Shown piece after piece: positions 16,392 to 24,419 of a stretch of DNA of 64,000 nucleotides (its first letter is position 1; each line of letters starts with the position of its first letter). Origin of the DNA: Corynebacterium jeikeium (GTDB lineage: Bacteria; Actinomycetota; Actinomycetes; Mycobacteriales; Mycobacteriaceae); assembly GCF_028609885.1 (NCBI RefSeq), contig NZ_CP063195.1, positions 2,418,001-2,482,000 of the forward strand. The letters run 5' to 3'. The position numbers were made by a program, and so were the translations under genes. The notes under the pieces are model-generated. The model saw nothing but the letters and a program-made list of their open reading frames with translations. It was not told the origin of the DNA and searched no databases.

Positions 16392-16502
16392 ATGTCCCAA
16401 ATCTTCGAGTTATTGGAAGTAGCGGGTTTGCGACCAAATTTCGCAGACCTCTGACCTGCATAAACAGAATAGTTATATTTTAAGACGTGGAATTTGGGAC
16501 AT
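16392..16502 (+). repeat. 111-bp palindromic element, copy A5
   Basis: 111 bp, type 2 arms (CTTCGAGTTATTGGAA; AAGACGTGGAATTTGGGACAT at the right). CTCTGACCTG ends at position 67. With A4 and B2 it repeats the A2-B1-A3 arrangement. Confidence 0.85.
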
Positions 16503-16626
16503 CCTGCCCGCAGGGTCAGGCTCGGCACGGCGTCAGGCGCCGGTCAGGCCCGGCGCGAACGCCTCCTACCCGCCAGCTAGGCCGGTCCGCCAGCTAGGCC
16601 GGGCACCCCCTGCCCGGCAGCTGGCC

Positions 16627-17916
16627 CTACTTCGACAACTTCCGTCGGCCAAACCAGCCCAGCGCGAGCGCCAGCACCAACCCGGCAGCAGCCACCGCAA
16701 GGTACCGCCCGACGTAATCTCCGCTGGTCTGCGGCGTCTTCGGCGGCGCGGGAGTGGTGTCCGCTGTCAACACGCTGGACGTGTCGCGCCCGCTGGTGAC
16801 GTCCTCTATCCAGGCTGAGGCGTCCGAAAGCGTGGTGATGGCCGCCGTCGGCGAGGGCAGGTCCGGGTCTCCGTTGGCCGTGCCCGCAGTCGCGAGGCCT
16901 GCGAGTTTGCCGCCGACGAAGAACGGCGCTCCCGAGTCGCCGCCCTGCATCGCAGCGCGCGAGAGGGACTCTGCCTCGAGGATGCCGCCGACGATCTTTG
17001 GCATGACGCCACCCGCCCCATCCGCAGAAACCTCTCCGCCACCCATGGCGATCTCGGCGGGGACAGACTCCACGCCATCGGGGCTGGGGGCTTCCACGGA
17101 AGCGGAAGACTTCGGCGCGCCGGAGTTTCCGGAGGTCTCCGAGGTCGGCGTGTCTGGCTTACCTGACCTGCTCGACTGGCCTGGCGCGGGGGATCCGGGC
17201 TTCGGCATGGCGCCATCGCCTCGGAGGATCTGCGGAGCGCCCGCTCCGCCGGAACCGCCGGTTCCGCCGGGCGCGGGGATAGACTCCACGCCGCCCTCAA
17301 CATGCGGCGCGCCCGGCGCCTGCGAGTCGCTGGGCGCCTCTGAGTGTCCAGGAGTCTGCGCTCCGCCGGCGCCCGGGACCTCACCGCCGTCACTCGGCGC
17401 GGCCGGCGCTGGTGAACCGCCCGCGCCCGGCCCAGCGAGAACCTCCCGCACTCGCATCCGCGCCACCGGCAGGTCACCCTTGCGCGCCATCAGCGAGCTG
17501 CTGCTCCAGCCGTAGAGATTCCCCTCGTCGCCCACGCCCGGCATGCTATCCGCCAGCTCCGCCGGAGTAACTCCCTCGACGGGCTTGGTGAGGTGCAAGA
17601 GCCCGGCGTCCATAACAGGCGACAGCGACCACGAATCCGCGTCGTAGACAGCACCCGCGATGCGCGCCTGCGTGCCCTCGTTGGAGACGGATTCCAGGCA
17701 GTGGCGTGCCGTCAGCACCCACTGTGGGGCGACGAGCGTGCCCGTGCAGTCGCCGAAGTTGCCGACGCGCCCGATGCGCAGGGATGCGACCGTCCGCGAT
17801 TCGGCGTTGTCCGGCGCGTATTCGCCGTATTCCAGTGCGCTGGCCGGGGCCACGCACGCGCCGGACAGGGCTGCTGCGGCCGCGATGGCTGCCGTTCGTA
17901 GTGTCAGTTCTTTCAT
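16627..17916 (-). CDS. Secreted, membrane-anchored trypsin-like serine protease
   Basis: 429 residues. A signal peptide (LRTAAIAAAAALSGACVAPASA) is followed by a chymotrypsin-fold domain with TARHC (His), MDAGLLHL (Asp) and GDSGAPFF (Ser) as catalytic triad. Between the second and third elements lies a long Pro/Gly/Ser-rich insertion (about residues 155-290). A C-terminal membrane helix (YLAVAAAGLVLALALGWFG) with RRKLSK anchors the enzyme on the outer face of the membrane. GAGGAGC precedes ATG 17916, which overlaps the stop of the upstream gene (ATGA), indicating translational coupling. Confidence 0.85.
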   Translation of the reverse strand: MKELTLRTAAIAAAAALSGACVAPASALEYGEYAPDNAESRTVASLRIGRVGNFGDCTGTLVAPQWVLTARHCLESVSNEGTQARIAGAVYDADSWSLSPVMDAGLLHLTKPVEGVTPAELADSMPGVGDEGNLYGWSSSSLMARKGDLPVARMRVREVLAGPGAGGSPAPAAPSDGGEVPGAGGAQTPGHSEAPSDSQAPGAPHVEGGVESIPAPGGTGGSGGAGAPQILRGDGAMPKPGSPAPGQSSRSGKPDTPTSETSGNSGAPKSSASVEAPSPDGVESVPAEIAMGGGEVSADGAGGVMPKIVGGILEAESLSRAAMQGGDSGAPFFVGGKLAGLATAGTANGDPDLPSPTAAITTLSDASAWIEDVTSGRDTSSVLTADTTPAPPKTPQTSGDYVGRYLAVAAAGLVLALALGWFGRRKLSK

Positions 17917-19091
17917 GCTCGTGCTCCTCGTTCTCCCGCGATCAGCCGGACCACCTGCGCGACGCATCGCTCCGCCGGCCCCTGCCCTGCAAACAACTTC
18001 CGCGCCGGCCCGGCGGCCAGCTTCTTCCACGCCCACGCGAACACCAGGAACGCCGCGATAAACGCCGCCGCCCACAGGTCCGAGTGCAGCGACACGTGCG
18101 TCTGCCACCACAAGGCCGAAAGCACGTGCAGGATGTACACCGTCAGCGCCATCGAACCCAGCGCGACCAGCGGATTCGTAGCCTTTACGCGCCGTCCGAC
18201 AATCAGGCTCAGGTGCAGCACGATGGCGGCGACGGCGATGGAAAGCACGATCTCACCCAGCACGCCCGTGTGCCCGGTCGCGCGCACCCAACCGGGAAGG
18301 TCGGTCTGAAAGCGCAGGTAGATGCCTATTGCTGCGGCGAGGCAGGCGATTGCGGTTGTTATCTTTGTGACGCCACCAGCCCCCGTGCCGTCCTTTCCCA
18401 CGTACACGTCGAAGAGGATCATCCCGGCTAGGATGTACGCGACCCACGCGAGGTGGGGATACGGGAGCGGAAGTTCCAGCGGGGCGTAGCGCCACGTGGC
18501 GGCGGCTGTGGCGATCAGCAGAAGCGCGACTTTCGCGGCTGTTGGCAGTGGAGGCACCCAGGCGGTGGCGAGCATCGTCGCGCCGAGGACGACCAGCACG
18601 ACCTGGATCTCCCCTCCAGCGGGCAAAAGCGCCAAGCCGATGAGGGTAATTAGCGCCCCGCGGGCTGCAAGCTTCGCGATGGTCTGCGTGGTGTGTGCTT
18701 GCGTGGTGGCCTGCGCTTGTGAAGTGGCGCGTGCGCTGGCGTTGGTCCAGATGAGCATCATGGTCACGCCCGCGATCACCGCGAACAGTGCGGCTGGGAG
18801 GCCCGACAAGATCACCTTCGTTTGCCATAGCGGATGGCCGAGGTGCAGGTAGATCATCCCGAGAATTGCGAGTCCGCGGGCGATGTCGAGCCCAAGGATG
18901 CGCGGGCGCTTGCTTGTGCCGTCGCCTGCCGCTGACATCTCCGCGCGCTCTGCGCCAGCGTTCTGGCTCGCGCCGTCCGCGCGCTCTGCGCTGGCTGGCC
19001 CGTCGGCTGCCGTTTCAGCACTGTTTGCGCTGGTGGGGGCTTGGTCTCCGCGGGTTGTCGCGGAGCTCCTAGAGGTAGGTGTTCTTACCAC
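17913..19091 (-). CDS. Polytopic membrane protein, DUF1624 / acyltransferase-like
   Basis: 392 residues with about ten hydrophobic segments after a 65-residue Ala/Ser/Thr-rich cytoplasmic tail. The first membrane region reads RILGLDIARGLAILGMIYLHLGHPLW, the signature of the DUF1624/DUF418 families related to heparan-alpha-glucosaminide N-acetyltransferase. Such proteins are thought to transfer acyl groups across the membrane; the acceptor is unknown. GTG start at 19091. It is first in a two-gene unit with the serine protease, with overlapping stop and start. Confidence 0.75.
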   Translation of the reverse strand: MVRTPTSRSSATTRGDQAPTSANSAETAADGPASAERADGASQNAGAERAEMSAAGDGTSKRPRILGLDIARGLAILGMIYLHLGHPLWQTKVILSGLPAALFAVIAGVTMMLIWTNASARATSQAQATTQAHTTQTIAKLAARGALITLIGLALLPAGGEIQVVLVVLGATMLATAWVPPLPTAAKVALLLIATAAATWRYAPLELPLPYPHLAWVAYILAGMILFDVYVGKDGTGAGGVTKITTAIACLAAAIGIYLRFQTDLPGWVRATGHTGVLGEIVLSIAVAAIVLHLSLIVGRRVKATNPLVALGSMALTVYILHVLSALWWQTHVSLHSDLWAAAFIAAFLVFAWAWKKLAAGPARKLFAGQGPAERCVAQVVRLIAGERGARA

Positions 19092-19119
19092 CCGGCTGTC
19101 TCCTTTTCAGTTCTCATTC

Positions 19120-19212
19120 TTAGTGTTCGCGCTCTGTGTTCAAACTCAGTGTTCAAACTCCATGCTCGAACCCAGTGTTCAAGCTCTGTGCTCGAGCTCA
19201 GTGCTCGAGCCC
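19120..19212. repeat. Tandem repeats upstream of the DUF1624 gene
   Basis: A 14-16 bp unit close to CAGTGTTCAAACTC / CAGTGCTCGAGC recurs about six times, several copies being palindromic (GTGCTCGAGC). It lies in the 5' region of the minus-strand gene at 19091. Confidence 0.65.
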
Positions 19213-19339
19213 AAAGCACGCCCGCTATGCGGAACGATTGTCTTTTTTAATCTCTGTTTCTTGAGATTCCCTGCTGCCCGTTTGCAAGCCCCCTGTAAGT
19301 TTCTTCTAAGTTCCCCGCCCCGCCGAGCTGTATTCCGTC

Positions 19340-20768
19340 CCGGGTTGCGTCCCTTAGTGTGGTGTAACGCTTGCTGATGGTGGATCCCGGAAAGTAGTGG
19401 GCGGCCACCGCCAGTTAGCCTTTCAACTCAACTACCACATCTCACCGAAAGGCCTATGACGATGACCGCTGCACCGTATTCTATCGACCCGACAACCTAT
19501 CTGGATGATTTGCTGGCCCAAGCGTCTCCGGATTTGATGCGCCAGATGCTGCAAGGGTTTATCAACCAGATCCTCTCCGCCCAGGCTGACACCGTCTGCG
19601 GCGCCGAATACGGGGTTGTATCCACCGAGCGGGTCAACCACCGCAACGGGTATCGCCACCGCGACCTTGACACCCGTGTCGGCACGATCGACGTGGCGGT
19701 GCCGAAACTGCGCCACGGCGCGTTCTTCCCAGACTGGCTGTTAGAGCGCCGCTCACGAGCAGAACGAGCCTTATCGACTGTGATCGCCACGTGCTACCTT
19801 AAGGGGGTTTCCACCCGCAGGATGAATGATCTGGTGGCTACACTTGGGATTTCCAGCATGTCGAAATCGCAAGTCTCACGCATGTCAGAAGAACTCGACG
19901 ACATGGTCGCAGACTTCAAAAACCGCCCACTAGACCCCGGCGGGTACGCCTTTTTATCGTGCGATGCGCTCACGATCAAAGTCCGTGAAGGCGGCCGGGT
20001 GGTCAAATGCTCAGTGCTGCTTGCCACCGGAGTCAACGCCGACGGGTATCGCGAAATGCTCGGCATGCACGTCGCCACCGCGGAATCCAACGCGTCGTGG
20101 AAAGGCTTCTTCCAGGACTTAAAAGCCCGCGGACTTACTGGGGTATTCCTTATCACCAGTGATGCCCACGAAGGCATCCAGCACGCCATTTCCGAAGTGC
20201 TGCCCAATGCGTCGTGGCAGCGGTGCCGCACCCATTTCGCGAAGAACCTCTACGAAAAGGTCCCGAAAACACAATGGCCGATGGTCTCTGCGATGTTCCA
20301 GACAATCTTCCAGCAACCTGACGCCACATCCACTTGGGCTCAAGCCCGCGAAGTTGTCGACCTACTGGAGCCGAAATTCCCTCACGTCGCGGCGTATTTG
20401 GAGGAATCACTCGATGAAGTACTGGCGTTTACCGCAGTGCCGAAACCAGTCTGGACGAAGGTGTGGTCAAACAACCCCACAGAACGGTTAAACCGAGAGA
20501 TCCGCCGGCGCACCGACGTCGTCGGCATTTTCCCAAACCGTGAATCCATCATCCGGCTTGTCGGTGCGGTCCTAGCCGAGCAACACGACGATTGGATCCA
20601 ACAAAAACGCTACATGTCACTGACCGCACTCGAACACACCAAGCACCTCATGCACCACCCAGGAGAACATCGTGACGACCACCACCAGCTAACCGCCTAA
20701 CCAAGCCCCGAACTTCATATCGAGCCGAAAGCACAAACGGCTACACCACTACACCGGACTTGACCCCG
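19340..20768 (+). mobile_element. IS256-family insertion sequence
   Basis: Contains one transposase gene (19456-20700). Diverged terminal inverted repeats can be aligned: left CGGGTTGCGTCC ... GTGGTGTAAC, right (complement) CGGGGTCAAGTCC ... GTGGTGTAGC. The outer ends are therefore approximate. I could not find a convincing 8-9 bp target duplication. Confidence 0.75.
19456..20700 (+). CDS. IS256-family transposase
   Basis: 414 residues, full length and intact. It has the mutator/IS256 features: an N-terminal DNA-binding part (MLQGFINQILSAQADTVCGAEYG, then RNGYRHRDLDTRVGTIDVAVPKL), and a DDE domain with DALTIKVREGG (first Asp), ITSDAHEGIQHAISEVLPNASWQRCRTHFAKN (second Asp and the C-x2-H motif) and NNPTERLNREIRRRTDVVGIFPN with the following Glu. 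Because it is uninterrupted the element may still be active. Base composition resembles the neighbouring genes. Confidence 0.95.
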   Translation: MTMTAAPYSIDPTTYLDDLLAQASPDLMRQMLQGFINQILSAQADTVCGAEYGVVSTERVNHRNGYRHRDLDTRVGTIDVAVPKLRHGAFFPDWLLERRSRAERALSTVIATCYLKGVSTRRMNDLVATLGISSMSKSQVSRMSEELDDMVADFKNRPLDPGGYAFLSCDALTIKVREGGRVVKCSVLLATGVNADGYREMLGMHVATAESNASWKGFFQDLKARGLTGVFLITSDAHEGIQHAISEVLPNASWQRCRTHFAKNLYEKVPKTQWPMVSAMFQTIFQQPDATSTWAQAREVVDLLEPKFPHVAAYLEESLDEVLAFTAVPKPVWTKVWSNNPTERLNREIRRRTDVVGIFPNRESIIRLVGAVLAEQHDDWIQQKRYMSLTALEHTKHLMHHPGEHRDDHHQLTA

Positions 20769-20838
20769 TCCCGCCGAGCCGTGCTCCCACCCTTTCCGGA
20801 CTAGCCCTCCCGCCATCAAAGCGTCTGCGGAAGCCTAG

Positions 20839-20949
20839 ATGTCCCAAATCTTCGAGTTATTGAAAATAGAGGGTTTGCAGCAGAAAATTGCAACGCTCTG
20901 ACCTGGGTAAACAGAATAGTTATATTTTAAGACGTGGAATTTGGGACAT
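20839..20949 (+). repeat. 111-bp palindromic element, copy A6
   Basis: 111 bp, type 2 arms; CTCTGACCTG ends at position 67. It lies about 70 bp past the IS element and is followed by palindrome B3. Confidence 0.85.
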
Positions 20950-20994
20950 TCGCCTCCTCGCCAGGCAGCCAAATAGCCAATTTCTAGGCACCTC

Positions 20995-21038
20995 CCGAAT
21001 GAGGGGCGCAATTTCGCACCCCTTATCCAGGTATCCCC
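20995..21038. repeat. 44-bp palindromic element, copy B3
   Basis: GAATGAGGGGCGCAATTTCG and complementary arm CACCCCTTATCC, then CAGGTATCCCC. 45 bp after A6. Confidence 0.7.
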
Positions 21039-21136
21039 CGCCCCCGTTTCGGCCGCCTATCGCGCCTACAGAACCTCGACCTTTCGAGCTCGCGCACACA
21101 AATTCTCCGGACGCAAGAGCCTGCGAACGCAAAAGC

Positions 21137-21172
21137 CCCCGTGGCCGGCGGATAACCGCTAGCCACGGGGAA
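21137..21172 (-). terminator. Terminator downstream of tRNA-Arg
   Basis: CCCCGTGGC ... GCCACGGGG stem; on the minus strand it is followed by GGGGGCTTTTGCG, placed just after the tRNA-Arg gene at 21178. Confidence 0.7.
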
Positions 21173-21177
21173 ATTTG

Positions 21178-21250
21178 TGCGCCCGGAGGGATTCGAACCC
21201 CCAACCTTCTGATCCGTAGTCAGATGCTCTATCCGTTGAGCTACGGGCGC
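21178..21250 (-). tRNA. tRNA-Arg (anticodon ACG), copy 1
   Basis: Acceptor GCGCCCG / CGGGCGC, D arm GCTCAACGGATAGAGC, anticodon loop CTACGGA (ACG), T arm GGGGGTTCGAATCCCTC. No encoded CCA. Its A34 is the expected substrate of TadA. Confidence 0.95.
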
Positions 21251-21861
21251 ATCACCGCTACCCCAAAGGGCATCGATTAGGTCTGCAAGGTTGCCCTTGC
21301 AACGCAGATTAACTTTACACACCGGGGGCGCAAAACAACAAATCCCCACTTCACCAGCAGAAATGAGACCTCGCCCGCCACGGGAAATAGGTAGTGCCCC
21401 AGGACCGTCACGGGAATGAAGTAGCTCGCGTGACCGCCACGGGAACGGGGCAGTTCGCCGCGGGCGAAACGGACAAGATCTGCAGACCTGGCGCGCGAAG
21501 CGCGCCAGAGGCCTCTGCGGCCAAAGTGTGCACTGTGCGGTGGCGCTCGCTAACGCGACCGCCACTGTCGCCCCACATCGACTGCGGCGCCCATGCTCCC
21601 GCATGCGCGCTGCAGTCGGGGAGCACGGCGCGCCAACCGCGCGCCGTGCAAGCGCCCCGCGTGCACACGCACGCGCGGCACACGTTCCAACTGCATGGCA
21701 TTCCAGCACAAAGCTACTCCCCCGCAGCCAACCGGGGACTACCGCTGATCATGGGGCAAGGGTCCCGCAAGCAGCGCAAAGCAAAACCCCCGCAGCCGAC
21801 GGAGTTACCGCCGGCCACAGGGGCAAACCGCCTGGAACCAAAGCCCCAAGCGGGAAAATGG
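21251..21861. other. Gene-free stretch between the two tRNA-Arg copies
   Basis: About 610 bases. GACCGCCACGGGAA-type phrases recur near 21395-21440. A GCGCGCC-rich part (21495-21690) has no gene-like reading I trust. A weak hairpin lies near 21787-21825. Confidence 0.4.
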
Positions 21862-21934
21862 TGCGCCCGGAGGGATTCGAACCCCCAACCTTCTGATCCG
21901 TAGTCAGATGCTCTATCCGTTGAGCTACGGGCGC
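21862..21934 (-). tRNA. tRNA-Arg (anticodon ACG), copy 2
   Basis: Identical in sequence to the tRNA at 21178-21250, 611 bases further on, same strand. The pair suggests a local duplication. Confidence 0.95.
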
Positions 21935-22102
21935 TTGGAAACTTCGACAAAGTGCTTCACGCCGGCACAATCCCAGCGGACCACCACAGGCGCACCACAC
22001 GCCCCACAACACTGTCCGCAGCTGTTAGCCCCGGAACCTCACCACAAGTAACCGGGCAGCTTTTGTGGGCAGCTCTGGCGCTGACGCACTCTGTCGAAGT
22101 TG

Positions 22103-22187
22103 CGGAGGCGACAGGATTTGAACCTGCGGTCCCCTAAGGGACAACTCCTTAGCAGGGAGCCCCATTCGGCCGCTCTGGCACGCCTCC
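22103..22187 (-). tRNA. tRNA-Ser (anticodon GCT)
   Basis: Acceptor GGAGGCG / CGCCTCC, anticodon loop CTGCTAA (GCT), long variable arm GTCCCTTAGGGGAC, T arm GCAGGTTCAAATCCTGT. Decodes AGC/AGU. Confidence 0.95.
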
Positions 22188-22381
22188 GAACGTCGTATCG
22201 CAGCACTGTTTCCAGATACCACAATCTCGACCGAACTTAGCCTACACAACCTGCCCACCTTCCCCAAATTCCCGCCCACCCTTCCGCCCGCTCCCCAGCC
22301 CGCACCTTCTGGACACGTCTCCGCCTGCGCCAGCCACGCCTCCTCGAAGCCCTGTCCCCGGCCCCAACTACACTGTGCAGT

Positions 22382-23581
22382 ATGATTCGCCCCGATCTTT
22401 CCTCCCTGCCCGCATACGTCCCCGGCTCCACCCAGCCGGGCGCGCTGAAGTTGGCTTCCAACGAGTCTTCGCTCTCCCCGTTGCCTTCTGTAAGTGCTGT
22501 TATTAATGACGCCACCTCGAACCTCAACCGCTACCCCGACATGGCTTCGGGCGCGCTGCGTGGGAAACTCGCGCAGTGGTTGGGCGTGGACCTCGACAAC
22601 GTCGCCGTAGGTAATGGCAGTTCCGCCCTGTGCCAGCAGCTGGTGCAGGCTACATGCAAGGACGGCGATGAGGTTGTGTACGCCTGGCGGTCGTTCGAGG
22701 CATATCCGATCCTGTGCAAGATCGCCGGTGCGGTTGGGGTGGGTGTGCCGCTGAAGAGGGGGCGTCATGACCTTAAGGCAATGAGTGAGGCGATCGGCGA
22801 GCGTACACGCTTAGTTTTTGTGTGCAACCCGAATAATCCGACGGGCACGACGGTGAGCCGCGACGAATTCCGCGAGTTCATGGGGCGCGTACCTGCGGAT
22901 GTGACGGTTGTGCTGGATGAGGCATACGTGGAGTACAACCGGGATGCGGAGTCTCCGGTGGCGTTGGAGGAGCTGCAGCGCTACCCGAACCTGGCGGTCT
23001 GCCGGACGTTCTCGAAGGCGTACGGGCTGGCGGGGCTGCGGCTGGGGTACCTGGTCGGGCCGGCGGAGCTGGTGGAGGCCGTGAATAAGGTAGGGATTCC
23101 TTTCGGCGTGAACGCGCTGGCGCAGGCGGCGGGTATTGCGAGCGTGGAGGCTCAGGACGAGCTGGCCGCGCGCGTGGATGCGACGGTGGCGGAGCGCGAG
23201 CGGGTGGAGGCGTACCTGGCGGGGGTTGCTCCGGCTGGCGCTGGTAGTGCCGGCGCGGCGGGCGGGGCTGCGGACGGTGCGGAGGGCGCCGAGCCGCTGA
23301 CGTACCCATCGCAGGCGAACTTTGTGTGGCTAAACGTGGGCGAGCGCGCAGAGGCGCTGGACGAGGCGCTGAAGCGCGAGGGTGTCATCGCGCGGTGCTT
23401 CGCGGGCGAGGGCGTGCGCGTGACGGTGACGACGGCGGAGGAGACGGATGTGCTGCTCCGCGCGCTGGATCGTGCGCTGCCTGCCGCCGGGCTTGCTAAC
23501 AACTCGGAAGCCGACCCGGCCTCCGGCAGCGACGCGGCGAATGGCACCGCGCACACGCAGGCCTCCACGCAAGCCGACTAG
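22382..23581 (+). CDS. pat: Aromatic amino acid aminotransferase (HisC-like)
   Basis: 399 residues, class I/II PLP aminotransferase of the HisC group. CNPNNPTGT, VVLDEAYVEY and the PLP lysine in CRTFSKAYGLAGLRLGY (Lys212) are present. The segment GNGSSALCQQLVQ resembles the Pat (phenylalanine/aromatic) branch of mycolic-acid bacteria rather than true HisC, and the protein would transaminate phenylpyruvate or 4-hydroxyphenylpyruvate, the step after TyrA. A Gly/Ala insertion (about residues 279-303) precedes the final domain, and the C-terminal 30 residues are low complexity. A short intergenic gap links it to the next gene. Confidence 0.85.
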   Translation: MIRPDLSSLPAYVPGSTQPGALKLASNESSLSPLPSVSAVINDATSNLNRYPDMASGALRGKLAQWLGVDLDNVAVGNGSSALCQQLVQATCKDGDEVVYAWRSFEAYPILCKIAGAVGVGVPLKRGRHDLKAMSEAIGERTRLVFVCNPNNPTGTTVSRDEFREFMGRVPADVTVVLDEAYVEYNRDAESPVALEELQRYPNLAVCRTFSKAYGLAGLRLGYLVGPAELVEAVNKVGIPFGVNALAQAAGIASVEAQDELAARVDATVAERERVEAYLAGVAPAGAGSAGAAGGAADGAEGAEPLTYPSQANFVWLNVGERAEALDEALKREGVIARCFAGEGVRVTVTTAEETDVLLRALDRALPAAGLANNSEADPASGSDAANGTAHTQASTQAD

Positions 23582-23585
23582 CACC

Positions 23586-24353
23586 GTGCATCCGGAGGAT
23601 CCGACGCGCATCCCTGCCGTGGTAGAGCGTCTGCGCGCGGTGTGGGAGGCTCAGCCTTCGGTGCCGTTTGCGCAGTTGTGGGCTCAGTTGGAGTCGGTGG
23701 GCGTGGGTTTCAACGCCACCGATGCGGAGCTGGTGGAGGCGTGTGATGAGTTGTTGCGCCGTCACCCTTATTCTTTCGCCCCGGTCCTACCGGGAGCGCT
23801 TTCTGCCGTGCCTAGTGACGCCCCTTCGGCCTCTCCTGCCCCGCGCACTGTGGTGGTGGAGACGGCCGACCCTGGGCCGGTGGTGACGCTTTCCGTGGCC
23901 CCGGGGGAGCCTCTGGGGTGGGCGGTTGTGCGTGGCCGGCGAGCGGGGGTTCAGCCGGTGGTGTGGCGTTTTCGAGGGGTGCGGGCGTGCCGGGCGGGTG
24001 CTCCTTTGGTGGTGGAGGATGCGGAGGGGTTTGTGCATCGCTTGGGCGTGGTGGAGCGTTTGACGGCTGCGGGGTTTGCGGTGGCGCCGGGGGAGAATGC
24101 GGCTGCGTTGGAGGGGTTGCGGCGCGCGGAGTTGGGGGATCGGGTGTTTGTGGTGCGTTTCGCGGATGATTCGTGGGCGTTGGTGGGGCACGCTTTGTGG
24201 TGGTTTCGGGTGGGGCGCCGCGCGGTGGATGCGCAGAGGTTGAAATGGGTGGGGTTTGATTCTGGAATGCCAGGAGCCCCGCTCCTGGTGCGTACACCGG
24301 GAGCGGGGCTCGAGGAGTTGCCGCTGGTCGCGGAGGTTTTCCGCGCCAGCTAG
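23586..24353 (+). CDS. Conserved hypothetical protein downstream of pat
   Basis: 255 residues; I do not recognise the family. GTG start at 23586, 4 bases after the pat stop, so the two are probably co-translated. The N-terminal part (VERLRAVWEAQPSVPFAQLWAQLESVGVGF ... ELLRRHPY) is helical and Trp/Leu-rich; the rest is beta-rich with GDRVFVVRFADDSWALVGHALWWFRVG. No signal peptide or membrane helix. G-rich codon use (GGGG, GTGG) is marked. A terminator-like hairpin follows. Confidence 0.65.
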   Translation: MHPEDPTRIPAVVERLRAVWEAQPSVPFAQLWAQLESVGVGFNATDAELVEACDELLRRHPYSFAPVLPGALSAVPSDAPSASPAPRTVVVETADPGPVVTLSVAPGEPLGWAVVRGRRAGVQPVVWRFRGVRACRAGAPLVVEDAEGFVHRLGVVERLTAAGFAVAPGENAAALEGLRRAELGDRVFVVRFADDSWALVGHALWWFRVGRRAVDAQRLKWVGFDSGMPGAPLLVRTPGAGLEELPLVAEVFRAS

Positions 24354-24357
24354 GCGG

Positions 24358-24386
24358 GGGAAGCTAGCCCGGGCGGGCTAGCTTTG
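24358..24386 (+). terminator. Hairpin terminator after the pat operon
   Basis: AAGCTAGCCC / GGGCTAGCTT perfect stem followed by TGGGGG; it could also serve the convergent surface-protein gene. Confidence 0.65.
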
Positions 24387-24419
24387 GGGGCTAACACTGT
24401 GGGGTTAGCTCGGTGGGGG

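Noticed and set aside
5539..20949. Integron attC sites
   Set aside because: Terminal sequences do not match attC core sites, no integrase and no cassette-like genes between copies.
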